Positions 14,047-20,523 of a stretch of 20,523 nt of DNA are shown here, piece after piece. Numbering within the stretch: the stretch's first letter is position 1; each line of letters starts with the position of its first letter. The position numbers were made by a program, and so were the translations under genes. The stretch is from Clostridia bacterium. Lineage in GTDB: Bacteria > Bacillota > Clostridia > Oscillospirales > CAG-272. Location: contig JAGAFM010000075.1 of assembly GCA_017612655.1 (NCBI GenBank), positions 1-20,523 on the forward strand, in the 5' to 3' direction. Below the pieces are notes generated by a model that did not search any database, was not told where the DNA came from, and saw only the letters and a program-made list of their open reading frames with translations.

Positions 14047-14622
14047 TCAAGGCAGCAGATCCGAAACGGACTGGCCGATTTCCGAAAGGAGTTCGCGGGA
14101 CAAAGAAGAAAGCACGATAATCTCCAGAACGGCGCAGAGCCGAGCCCTGGCATCGGGAAAGGGCTCGGGAATGGATGCGGTTTCCGATCGGATCAGAGAC
14201 CGCAGACTCTCTTTGGAAAGAGGCTTCCCGTCTCCCCGGTCCAGAAGCCTGCAGACGAGATCATAAACTTCCGATTCCGGGAGAAGGTCATCTTCCTCTG
14301 TTTCGAGATCTCCGTTCAGGGAGTGGAGAATCGCATCGATGGTGTCCAGATAAAGAGAATCCCTCATTAGGTTGATTAAAAGGATTCTGGCAAACTGATT
14401 CCTGGAGTACTTTTTTCGTACGGCTTTTCCCGCCCAGCCGCGCTTGATCCAGTTCTGAAGGGTTGAACCGTCGATTCCGCAGATTCTCCGAATCCCGGAA
14501 AGGGCGATCCCGTCCTGTAGATAGAACAGCGAGTCAAGGAAGGCGGCTCCGGTCAGATTGCCGCTCTCCTCCCGAGTCAGAATGGTGCCGGGAATTCTTC
14601 CCGTGTTCGTCTGATACAGCAA
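14047..14622 (-). CDS. DUF1836 domain protein
   Basis: A 191-aa protein of the Firmicutes DUF1836 family. It has a helix-turn-helix-like region: LSGIRRICGIDGSTLQNWIKRG, followed by KKYSRNQFARILLINLMRDS, the hallmark of the family and MerR-like in pattern. A regulatory, DNA-binding role is inferred; no target is known. Translation likely starts at TTG-14622, with GAAAGGAG about ten bases upstream. It lies 69 bp downstream of the Fur-family gene in the same direction. A GC-rich dyad (14648-14652 with 14662-14666) sits in that gap but has no T run, so co-transcription is plausible. It may be the last gene of the minus-strand cluster; the XRE gene beyond has its own promoter. Confidence 0.85.
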   Translation of the reverse strand: MLYQTNTGRIPGTILTREESGNLTGAAFLDSLFYLQDGIALSGIRRICGIDGSTLQNWIKRGWAGKAVRKKYSRNQFARILLINLMRDSLYLDTIDAILHSLNGDLETEEDDLLPESEVYDLVCRLLDRGDGKPLSKESLRSLIRSETASIPEPFPDARARLCAVLEIIVLSSLSRELLSEIGQSVSDLLP

Positions 14623-14691
14623 AAGTTTACCGCTCCTTTCGGATGATGCGGGAGAAGTGTCCCCGCAGATCGCTTCCTGTTTGAATTTCGG

Positions 14692-15120
14692 TCAGTTTTG
14701 TGCATCGTCCGTACAGGACGCGCAGATGCCGTAAAGCGTTGTTTTCGCAAAATCCACCGTGAACCCGTGACGGGAGAGTAAATGAAGCCCAAGAGCAGAC
14801 AGCTGCCTGCAGCGGACGTGATACAGTTTCCCGCACCGGGAGCATCTCAGATGAAAGTGAAGAGAAGCGTCAGACGTTGTTTCTTCCATGTACTGGTAGC
14901 AGCTTTTGTCCTGTCCGGAAACGAAACGTCGAACCAGTCCCTTTTCCACGAACTGATCCAGAGCCCGGTAGACGGTCGCTTTTCCGATTGACAGACCCTG
15001 CTGTCGAAGTGTCATCCAGATCTCTTCTGCGGAATAATGAGTGGAAGGATGTGTTTCCAGCAGCGAGAGGACAGCCGTCTTCTGTTTTGTTCGGTATCCT
15101 TCATTTTCCCGTCTTTTCAT
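14692..15120 (-). CDS. Fur-family metal-responsive transcriptional regulator
   Basis: A 142-aa Fur/Zur/PerR-superfamily protein of normal length. A winged helix occupies residues ~15-68 (AEEIWMTLRQQGLSIGKATVYRALDQF). The metal-binding half contains HFHLRCSRCGKLYHVRC, with H88, H90, C93, C96 and H101, and a second pair C133/C136. The two CxxC pairs give the structural zinc site; the His-rich site is probably the sensor. Sequence alone does not tell iron, zinc or peroxide sensing. The start ATG-15120 has GGAGAT upstream. It lies 61 bp after the DUF4330 gene behind a GC-rich hairpin, and no consensus promoter was found in the gap, so it may be partly read through from the envelope operon. Confidence 0.92.
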   Translation of the reverse strand: MKRRENEGYRTKQKTAVLSLLETHPSTHYSAEEIWMTLRQQGLSIGKATVYRALDQFVEKGLVRRFVSGQDKSCYQYMEETTSDASLHFHLRCSRCGKLYHVRCRQLSALGLHLLSRHGFTVDFAKTTLYGICASCTDDAQN

Positions 15121-15141
15121 TTGATCGATCTCCGAAAATGA

Positions 15142-15168
15142 TTCCCCGGGTCAGATCCCCCCGGAGAA
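15142..15168 (-). terminator. Possible terminator or attenuator before the Fur-family gene
   Basis: On the minus strand TTCTCCGGG pairs with CCCGGGGAA over a 9-nt loop (9 bp, one T-G wobble), followed by only a short T run (TCATTTT). Stem good, tail weak; perhaps a partial terminator of the DUF4330 transcript. Confidence 0.45.
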
Positions 15169-15181
15169 TCCTCAGTCTGCT

Positions 15182-15667
15182 TTATTCTTCCAGTGTCAGG
15201 CTCAGAACCGTGCACTGGATTTCGGTGTACTTGGAGTAGATCTGGTAAGTGCTCCCCACACCGAGGTAATTATTCCCGTTAATTAAGAAACCGCTTTCTG
15301 TGGGGAGTCCGGAGATCTCCAGGATGAGCCGGACGTCTTTTCGGTTTTCATAATGCACAATCACAGCTTTTCCCTCCGCGTCGATAACACGGGCTTCTGC
15401 GGGGGTCTGGGTGATTGACTGGACGGTGCCGAGCAGCTGGTTGTCTCCGGAGAAGAAAAACCGGTCTCCTTCGTGAAGATATCCGGCACTCTCATCCAGA
15501 AGCGACTCCACCAGAATCGTGATTCTTGCCTTGGATTCCGCTTTTGACGGGTCGGTTCCGTTCAGCCCTGCACGCAGTACGATTCCCGCGATCCCTGCCA
15601 AGATCGCGATCAGAAGAATGACGTCAATGACATTAAAGCGATGCCCTGTTTTCCCACCCTGACTCAT
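15182..15667 (-). CDS. DUF4330 protein, copy 1
   Basis: A 161-aa protein with one N-terminal membrane helix (FNVIDVILLIAILAGIAGIV) and an extracytoplasmic beta-rich domain, as in the DUF4330 family. Function is unknown. It shares its layout with the next-door copy: membrane anchor, an LLGTVQSI block where copy 2 has VLGTVVSF, and a C-terminal strand set. ATG-15667 is preferred because GGAAAGGA lies just upstream; the alternative eight codons further up has no ribosome site. A small hairpin (GACAGA/TCTGTC) sits just upstream of the ribosome site. It follows the other copy by 69 bp in an envelope operon. Confidence 0.82.
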   Translation of the reverse strand: MSQGGKTGHRFNVIDVILLIAILAGIAGIVLRAGLNGTDPSKAESKARITILVESLLDESAGYLHEGDRFFFSGDNQLLGTVQSITQTPAEARVIDAEGKAVIVHYENRKDVRLILEISGLPTESGFLINGNNYLGVGSTYQIYSKYTEIQCTVLSLTLEE

Positions 15668-15736
15668 ACAATTCCTTTCCGGACAGAACAATCTGTCTGC
15701 CTGTTAGTTCGTAAATGATTTGGTTTTCTTTTTCCG

Positions 15737-16222
15737 TCAGGAGACGGAGAACCGGATCACGTATCCGGATCCGACGAAGGTTTCCGTACGAAGATACAGA
15801 AGCGTTCCGTTGCAGATCCTCGTTTTTTCCACGAAAAATGCCGTGTCTGTTTCCTTTGCATCGGCTGCTATTTCAATTTCCAGATTGATCAGGTCCGTAT
15901 AGTTTCCGTGTGTCAGAGATTGCGAAACCTCACTGTAGGCGTCATATTCGCAGGGCACGCGGCGGAACGAAACAACGGTTCCAAGTACCGTTTTATCAAC
16001 GGCATTGATCACGGTCTGACCCTCTTCCAGTTTGATGACCATGGTCTTGGGCAGGTCCCTGATCAGAATGGTGTAGTGAAGCGTCACGTCATCCGCGTCC
16101 GGATTTGCGTTGTGCCAGATCAACAGGCCGGCTCCGGCCAGAGCAGCAGCCAGTACCAGAATCAGGAGCACGTCCAGAAAATGAAGACGTTTCCGGTCGT
16201 TGTTTGTGTTTGTTTGCGTCAT
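15737..16222 (-). CDS. DUF4330 protein, copy 2
   Basis: A 161-aa DUF4330 protein with an N-terminal membrane helix (LDVLLILVLAAALAGAGLLIW) and an outer beta-rich domain. It is equal in length to the neighbouring copy but clearly diverged, so the duplication is old. Its ATG overlaps the stop of the ligase-like gene in the four-base ATGA arrangement, with GAGGGAG upstream, which suggests translational coupling. Position next to a polysaccharide polymerase/ligase and MurJ suggests a role in envelope polymer handling; this is inference from context. Confidence 0.82.
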   Translation of the reverse strand: MTQTNTNNDRKRLHFLDVLLILVLAAALAGAGLLIWHNANPDADDVTLHYTILIRDLPKTMVIKLEEGQTVINAVDKTVLGTVVSFRRVPCEYDAYSEVSQSLTHGNYTDLINLEIEIAADAKETDTAFFVEKTRICNGTLLYLRTETFVGSGYVIRFSVS

Positions 16223-18171
16223 AGCACTCCCTCGATTTCAAGCGAAGCGTTGGCTTCAGTATTCGGAACCGCTTTTTCCTGCGAACGGATTTTGCGGGAA
16301 ACGCACCGGCTGAAGGAGACGGATAGTCCGATTGCAAACCAGAACATCAGGAAGATGCGGTAATTGTACCAGATGTAATCCGTCATGCCCTGGATCAGAA
16401 CCGCAAACACTCCGCAGCAGATACAGGCGGAACGAAGTCTGTAGCGGAAGCCTGAGAACAGGGTGACGGATGAGATGCAGCAGCGAACATAAAACACGAG
16501 AAAAAGAAGAAACAGAACGAGGCCGAACACGCCGGTTTCCGTTAGAATCTGCAGAAACAGGCTGTGACTGTGGGGCGCCGCTTCAATTCCGGACAGGGAG
16601 TATGCCGGATAGATTTCCCGGAAAGCCCCGACTCCGATCCCGATTCCTGCAATCCAGTGATCTTTTAGCATCCTGAGGACACCTTCCCAGATATGAATCC
16701 GGTACGATGTGGAGGTGTCTGCCAGATTCCCGATCGAGAGAAAGCGCTGAACCACGGAGGAAGGCAAAAAGGCGGGGGACCAGGGCAGAAGACACGCGAC
16801 CGGAAACAGCAGAAGGAGCATTCTTGCGCTGACGATGATACACAGGATTCCGGAAGAGAGCAGGAGGCCCAGCCACGCACCGCGGGACCAGGTCAGAATC
16901 AGACAGACCAGGAGGCATCCGGAACCCATCAAGAGAAGAAAGCGGTTCCAGGTGGATTTCGTCCGGTCAAGAAACAGAGAGAAGGAAACGGGAAGACAGA
17001 GGAGGAGATACTCCCCCAGAACGTTCGGGTTTTCAAAGGTGGAGACAGTGCGGCCGGCAATATCGGAAAACAACTCTGAGTCAAGCCAGATTCTGCTCAC
17101 GTCGGAGAAAAGATACTGCGCGATTCCGTAAAGTGCCACGAGAAGAGATGCGAGAAATACGGCTTTGACAGCTCGGTGGATCCAGTCCGGGGACCGCAGA
17201 AGATTGACCGCTAGCGGATACCAGCAGAGAAAACACAGAAACACTGCGGCAGACGGAAGGGAGGTGGATGGGGAGGCTGAGAAAAACCCGGAGCCCAGCA
17301 GAACCAGTGCAAACAGGAGGACCCCAGCATCCAGACCGCTCAAGGAGAAAAGGCGTTTTCCGCGAAGCACTTTAATCCCGTAGGAAAGCACGAGGAACAT
17401 GGTGTACACAACCAGGGACATCGTGCTGAAGAAGGGGAGAAGGAAAACGCCGAGAATCAACCCCGCCTCGGGGAGATAAAAAACAAGAACTCCCAGGAAG
17501 GGGATGCAGCACGCAACGAACAGTTCAGAAGGAGAAAAGAAAGCACTGAGGATGCCGATTGCCATCCCTGCGGCAGCCGTTAGGAAGGCAGGGCCTCTGC
17601 AGAGAGGAACCGCACGGAAAACCTCTGCCCGCAGACCGAGGAAGCCGAAAAGAAGAGATCCGAAACGGCTCTCGGAAAGAGCTTCCGAGAGATGTCTGCG
17701 CGAAGCGACAAGAAGAATGCCGATCAGCAGGGAACTGACCGTAAAAACAAGGTGAACGGCAGTCTTGGGCTGTCCGACCCGGAAAAAGTTACTGAGAACA
17801 TAGACGCCGCCAGAAAAGAAACTGAACAGAAGAAAACCGATGCCGAACGTACTCAGGGCGGAGCCGGCGAGCATTTTTCCGAAGGCGGTCAGTGAACGAA
17901 GAACAGCGCTCCTGTCAAACTGGCCGGCGACGGCGAACCGCACGGGCCGGAACAGCCGTTCCCCGAGGGACAGGGAGCGGATCGGTTTCAAAAGGAGAGA
18001 TGAGGAGAGCACGTCTCGGTCTTTGTCCACGGAATAGCCCGTCAGAAAACTTCCGAACAGACTGTTCTTCGCGGCGCTTCCGATCCGGTCCGCAAGCCGG
18101 AGAAGAAACGGCAGGATAATGCCTGCGGAACGGGTCTTGCGATCCCGAGAGGGACGTTCGGAATTCCGCAT
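16219..18171 (-). CDS. O-antigen ligase/polymerase-like (Wzy_C) membrane protein
   Basis: A 650-aa multi-pass membrane protein of the O-antigen ligase family (Wzy_C), here in a Gram-positive setting where relatives polymerise or attach surface polysaccharides. The C-terminal half has the family's large outer loop, with GIGIGVGAFREIYP and PHSHSLFLQILTE (H534 and H536), between helices. The N-terminal ~200 residues are an extra, partly hydrophilic extension with its own membrane segments, making it longer than many relatives. ATG-18171 is chosen because AAAGGAGGAG lies seven bases upstream; a longer frame from TTG-18258 would overlap murJ and lacks support. It follows murJ by 40 bp and couples into the DUF4330 gene through ATGA. 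Confidence 0.85.
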   Translation of the reverse strand: MRNSERPSRDRKTRSAGIILPFLLRLADRIGSAAKNSLFGSFLTGYSVDKDRDVLSSSLLLKPIRSLSLGERLFRPVRFAVAGQFDRSAVLRSLTAFGKMLAGSALSTFGIGFLLFSFFSGGVYVLSNFFRVGQPKTAVHLVFTVSSLLIGILLVASRRHLSEALSESRFGSLLFGFLGLRAEVFRAVPLCRGPAFLTAAAGMAIGILSAFFSPSELFVACCIPFLGVLVFYLPEAGLILGVFLLPFFSTMSLVVYTMFLVLSYGIKVLRGKRLFSLSGLDAGVLLFALVLLGSGFFSASPSTSLPSAAVFLCFLCWYPLAVNLLRSPDWIHRAVKAVFLASLLVALYGIAQYLFSDVSRIWLDSELFSDIAGRTVSTFENPNVLGEYLLLCLPVSFSLFLDRTKSTWNRFLLLMGSGCLLVCLILTWSRGAWLGLLLSSGILCIIVSARMLLLLFPVACLLPWSPAFLPSSVVQRFLSIGNLADTSTSYRIHIWEGVLRMLKDHWIAGIGIGVGAFREIYPAYSLSGIEAAPHSHSLFLQILTETGVFGLVLFLLFLVFYVRCCISSVTLFSGFRYRLRSACICCGVFAVLIQGMTDYIWYNYRIFLMFWFAIGLSVSFSRCVSRKIRSQEKAVPNTEANASLEIEGVL

Positions 18172-18211
18172 AGACGGACTCCTCCTTTCAGTGAAATGAT
18201 GAGGGGACGCT

Positions 18212-19789
18212 TCAGGATCTTCTGCTTCTCGGGATGCGGAAGATCCGGATCCCGGCAAAATAGACTAAGAAACCGGGAACAGCGACCGCTGCACAGACCC
18301 AGAGGCAGTGAAGAATGTCATAGGTGTTCCCCGCAACGAGCGGGAAAAGCAGGGCCATGACCGCACCTGACAGCACTGCGGTCAAAACCAGAAGCAGGAT
18401 CTGCATAAGGAAAGGTTTGGTAAGAAGACCCGGAACGGTGCGGAACAAAACCGTCAGCTTGATTGCGACGCAGACGACCAGTCCGGAAAGGTATCCGATC
18501 GCAACTGCTCCGACGGAGAGAGATTCAGCGACTGAAGGGAAGGTGAACAGAAGCCCCGTTACGGCGAGATCCGTCGCGATTCCGGACAGGGAAGCGATCA
18601 TTGATGGCTTGGGGTTGCCGCTGGCATAGAGCATGCGGGAAATCAGCTCGGACAGGCAGAAGGCCGGAATGCCCAGGGTGAGAATCCGAAGGGTATTTGC
18701 GGTCTCCTCCAGATCGGCGGCCGTGAAGGCACCCCGGAAGTAGAGCAGCGCGGTGCCCTCTTTCGCGAGGATGACGGAAGCGGCCATAACGGGAAGCGTC
18801 AAAGCGAACCCGGCAGTCAGGGAGTGGCGCGCCTCATCCGCGAAGCCTGCGGTGTTTCCCGAGGCGTGCAGTCTGGACAGCCTCGGAAAGATAAAGTTGC
18901 AGATGCTGTAGGCTAAAATTCCCGAGAGGATTGTTTCAATGTTAACGGCATATTCAAACACGGTGATGGCACCGGGATTGGCAAGAGAGGAGGAAAACCG
19001 CGTTCCGATCAGCAGACTGACCGGAGCCAGCCAGGATCCGATGACGATGGGCGGCATCATCCGGAGGGCTTTCCGAAAGGCTTCGTTGCGAAAGGAGAGG
19101 AGGAAGCGGAAACGGAAACGCATCCGCAGGAGCGGGACCAGCAGTGTCAGAAGCTGGACAACCCAGGAGAACAGATATGTGACGGCCAGCCCGTAGATCC
19201 CGCGGTCTCCGAGCATCGGGTTAAACACTAGGAAATAAAGGATGACGATCGCGTTGGACGTCGCGCTGATCAGGGAGGGCAGAATAAAGCGGCCTTTGGA
19301 CTGCAGAATGCCGACCATGGTATAGGTCGAACCGACCAGTGTCAGTACCGGAAGAAGAATGCGGAGCAAAACGGTCGCCAACCTGGCGGTTTCTTCAGGA
19401 AGATCCGGTGCAATCACGGAGATGAGTCCGGGGGCGAACAGAATGCCGAGGATGGAGAGCAGCCCCGAGAGGAGCAGGAAGGAGGTGAAGAAGACCGAAA
19501 CGAATTCGGAGCCTTCCCGTTCGCGTTCCGGATCCGAATCCCGGACGCAGAATCCGCTGTAGACCGGAATGAAGCATCCGAGAATAATGGCGCTGAACAG
19601 AATGTCCGAAAAGGACAGGGGGATACGGGAAGCCGTATGGAACGCGGTAGCCTCGGAACCGGTTCCGTAGGCTGATGCCATGCAGGCGGATCGGATGATT
19701 CCGAGGAATTTGGCGAGGATCAGAGCGCCTGCGATGCCCGCGACGGTTCTGACGTCTTTTTCGCGTCCGGGCAGGTTACTGTTGTTCAT
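18212..19789 (-). CDS. murJ: Lipid II flippase MurJ (MviN family)
   Basis: A 525-aa polytopic membrane protein of the MurJ/MviN branch of the MOP exporter superfamily, with about 14 hydrophobic helices. It moves lipid-linked peptidoglycan precursor across the cytoplasmic membrane. Signatures include the N-terminal GALILAKFLGIIRS and the family block LYFRGAFTAADLEETANTL followed by SRMLYASGNPKPS. ATG-19789 is chosen because GGAGGAAAAAA directly precedes it. It overlaps the 3' end of trmD by 14 bp, suggesting coupling, and is followed by the O-antigen-ligase-like gene. It could instead flip another lipid-linked glycan, given that neighbour. Confidence 0.93.
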   Translation of the reverse strand: MNNSNLPGREKDVRTVAGIAGALILAKFLGIIRSACMASAYGTGSEATAFHTASRIPLSFSDILFSAIILGCFIPVYSGFCVRDSDPEREREGSEFVSVFFTSFLLLSGLLSILGILFAPGLISVIAPDLPEETARLATVLLRILLPVLTLVGSTYTMVGILQSKGRFILPSLISATSNAIVILYFLVFNPMLGDRGIYGLAVTYLFSWVVQLLTLLVPLLRMRFRFRFLLSFRNEAFRKALRMMPPIVIGSWLAPVSLLIGTRFSSSLANPGAITVFEYAVNIETILSGILAYSICNFIFPRLSRLHASGNTAGFADEARHSLTAGFALTLPVMAASVILAKEGTALLYFRGAFTAADLEETANTLRILTLGIPAFCLSELISRMLYASGNPKPSMIASLSGIATDLAVTGLLFTFPSVAESLSVGAVAIGYLSGLVVCVAIKLTVLFRTVPGLLTKPFLMQILLLVLTAVLSGAVMALLFPLVAGNTYDILHCLWVCAAVAVPGFLVYFAGIRIFRIPRSRRS

Positions 19790-20523
19790 TTTTTTCCTCC
19801 GGCCGCTGGGTCCCGTAGGTTTCGGAACGTTTCCAGACGAATGGGGGAATCCCGTCCGCAATCAGGTCGGGGCGTTTCCGTTTCGTTCGTTCTACCGCCT
19901 CGTCATAGCGCCACTGCGCCACCTTCCGGTGATCGCCGCACTGCAGGATGGGAGGGATCTCCTTTCCGTGCCAGACGTTGGGGCGGGTGTACTGCGGGTA
20001 CTCCAGAAGGCCAGACGCAATACTCTCCTCTTCGTAGCATTCGGGAGAGGCGAGGACGCCTTCCACCATGCGGGAGATGCAGTCGATGAGAAGGCAGGCG
20101 GGAAGTTCACCTCCGGTGAGCACATAATCTCCCACGGAGATTTCTTCGTCGACGATTTCTTCAAGGACCCGTTCATCGATTCCTTCGTAATGCCCGCAGA
20201 GCAAAATCAGGGTGTCGCAGGAGAGAAGTCTTTCCGCGGTTTTCTGGGTCAGTACTTTTCCCTGCGGGGAAAGATAGACTGTGCGGTGCGTCCCTTCGGC
20301 GGGAAGGGTGTCTCTTACCGCCTTCCAGCAGTTGTAAACGGGGGTTGCTTCGATCAGCATCCCTTTTCCGCCTCCTGCGGGAGGGCCGTCCACCCGGTGC
20401 CACTTGTTTTCGGTATAGTCCCGTATGTTGTGGGCACCGATTTCCAAAAGACCGTTCTCCCGTGCACGCCCGATAATGCTTGACGAAACAATGGTTTCAA
20501 TGAGTTCCGGGAACAGCGTCAGG
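19776..20523 (-). CDS. trmD: tRNA (guanine(37)-N1)-methyltransferase TrmD (5' end outside window)
   Basis: SAM-dependent enzyme that methylates G37 next to the anticodon, preventing +1 frameshifts. It has the trefoil-knot SPOUT fold. Diagnostic blocks are LLCGHYEGIDER, ISVGDYVLTGGELPA (SAM-binding knot) and PQYTRPNVW. The frame runs off the right edge: codons before an internal TTG near 20447 still encode TrmD sequence (LTLFPELIETIV and SSSIIGRAREN), so only the first few codons are missing. Usual neighbours rimM, rpsP and rplS are not visible here; downstream is murJ rather than the common rplS. The stop overlaps the murJ start by 14 bp. Confidence 0.96.
   Translation of the reverse strand, partial: LTLFPELIETIVSSSIIGRARENGLLEIGAHNIRDYTENKWHRVDGPPAGGGKGMLIEATPVYNCWKAVRDTLPAEGTHRTVYLSPQGKVLTQKTAERLLSCDTLILLCGHYEGIDERVLEEIVDEEISVGDYVLTGGELPACLLIDCISRMVEGVLASPECYEEESIASGLLEYPQYTRPNVWHGKEIPPILQCGDHRKVAQWRYDEAVERTKRKRPDLIADGIPPFVWKRSETYGTQRPEEKNEQQ

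Noticed and set aside
14648..14666. Terminator between the Fur-family and DUF1836 genes
   Set aside because: GCGGG/CCCGC forms a short stem, but no T run follows on the minus strand.
18171..18258. Longer start (TTG-18258) for the ligase-like gene
   Set aside because: It would overlap murJ, lacks a ribosome site, and encodes the strong Shine-Dalgarno that serves ATG-18171.

Overview
The window looks like a chromosomal piece of a Gram-positive, moderate-GC Firmicute, most likely a gut-type Clostridia (Oscillospirales/Lachnospirales-like). This is inferred from strong AGGAGG-type ribosome sites, textbook SigA promoters (TATAAT with 17-bp spacing), Firmicutes-associated families (DUF1836, DUF4330, DUF3810, XRE plus zinc ribbon, the second-type MurA) and the absence of outer-membrane genes. 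The taxonomic call is an inference, not a search result.

Left part, plus strand (1-4130): an RluA-type pseudouridine synthase and a DUF3810 membrane metallopeptidase-like protein form a two-gene operon. Next comes murA with its own promoter and a structured 126-nt leader, then a 94-aa orphan protein, closed by a clear intrinsic terminator. Positions 4130-4480 hold no convincing gene but several perfect inverted repeats with alternative pairings, a candidate structured RNA.

Centre, plus strand (4480-13075): a SigA promoter and a ~200-nt structured leader precede a 1403-aa secreted, membrane-tethered surface protein. It has a signal peptide, FG-GAP/VCBS-like calcium loops, a Ser/Thr-rich beta region faintly like aerolysin-type pore formers, an FN3 domain, three 40-aa repeats, 32 Gly-X-Y triplets without proline, and a C-terminal membrane helix with a basic tail. 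It is the most unusual gene here. It is followed by a tandem DUF1508 (YegP-like) protein, an EF-G paralogue with altered GTPase motifs (EF-G2 type), and an EamA-family transporter. The first two have their own consensus promoters; a terminator sits between EF-G and the transporter.

Right part, minus strand (13131-20523): reading leftward from the window edge, trmD (5' end cut off), murJ, an O-antigen-ligase-like polymerase/ligase and two adjacent DUF4330 proteins are tightly packed (14-nt and 4-nt overlaps), like a co-transcribed cell-envelope operon. A Fur-family regulator and a DUF1836 protein follow, then an XRE/zinc-ribbon regulator with its own promoter and a dyad touching the -35 box. 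The XRE gene converges on the EamA gene at a shared bidirectional terminator.

Functionally the window mixes RNA modification and translation (RluA-like, TrmD, EF-G2), peptidoglycan and surface-polymer synthesis (MurA, MurJ, ligase-like protein) and surface display (the 1403-aa protein). Start sites were revised for several genes because upstream in-frame starts fall inside promoters or lack ribosome sites.
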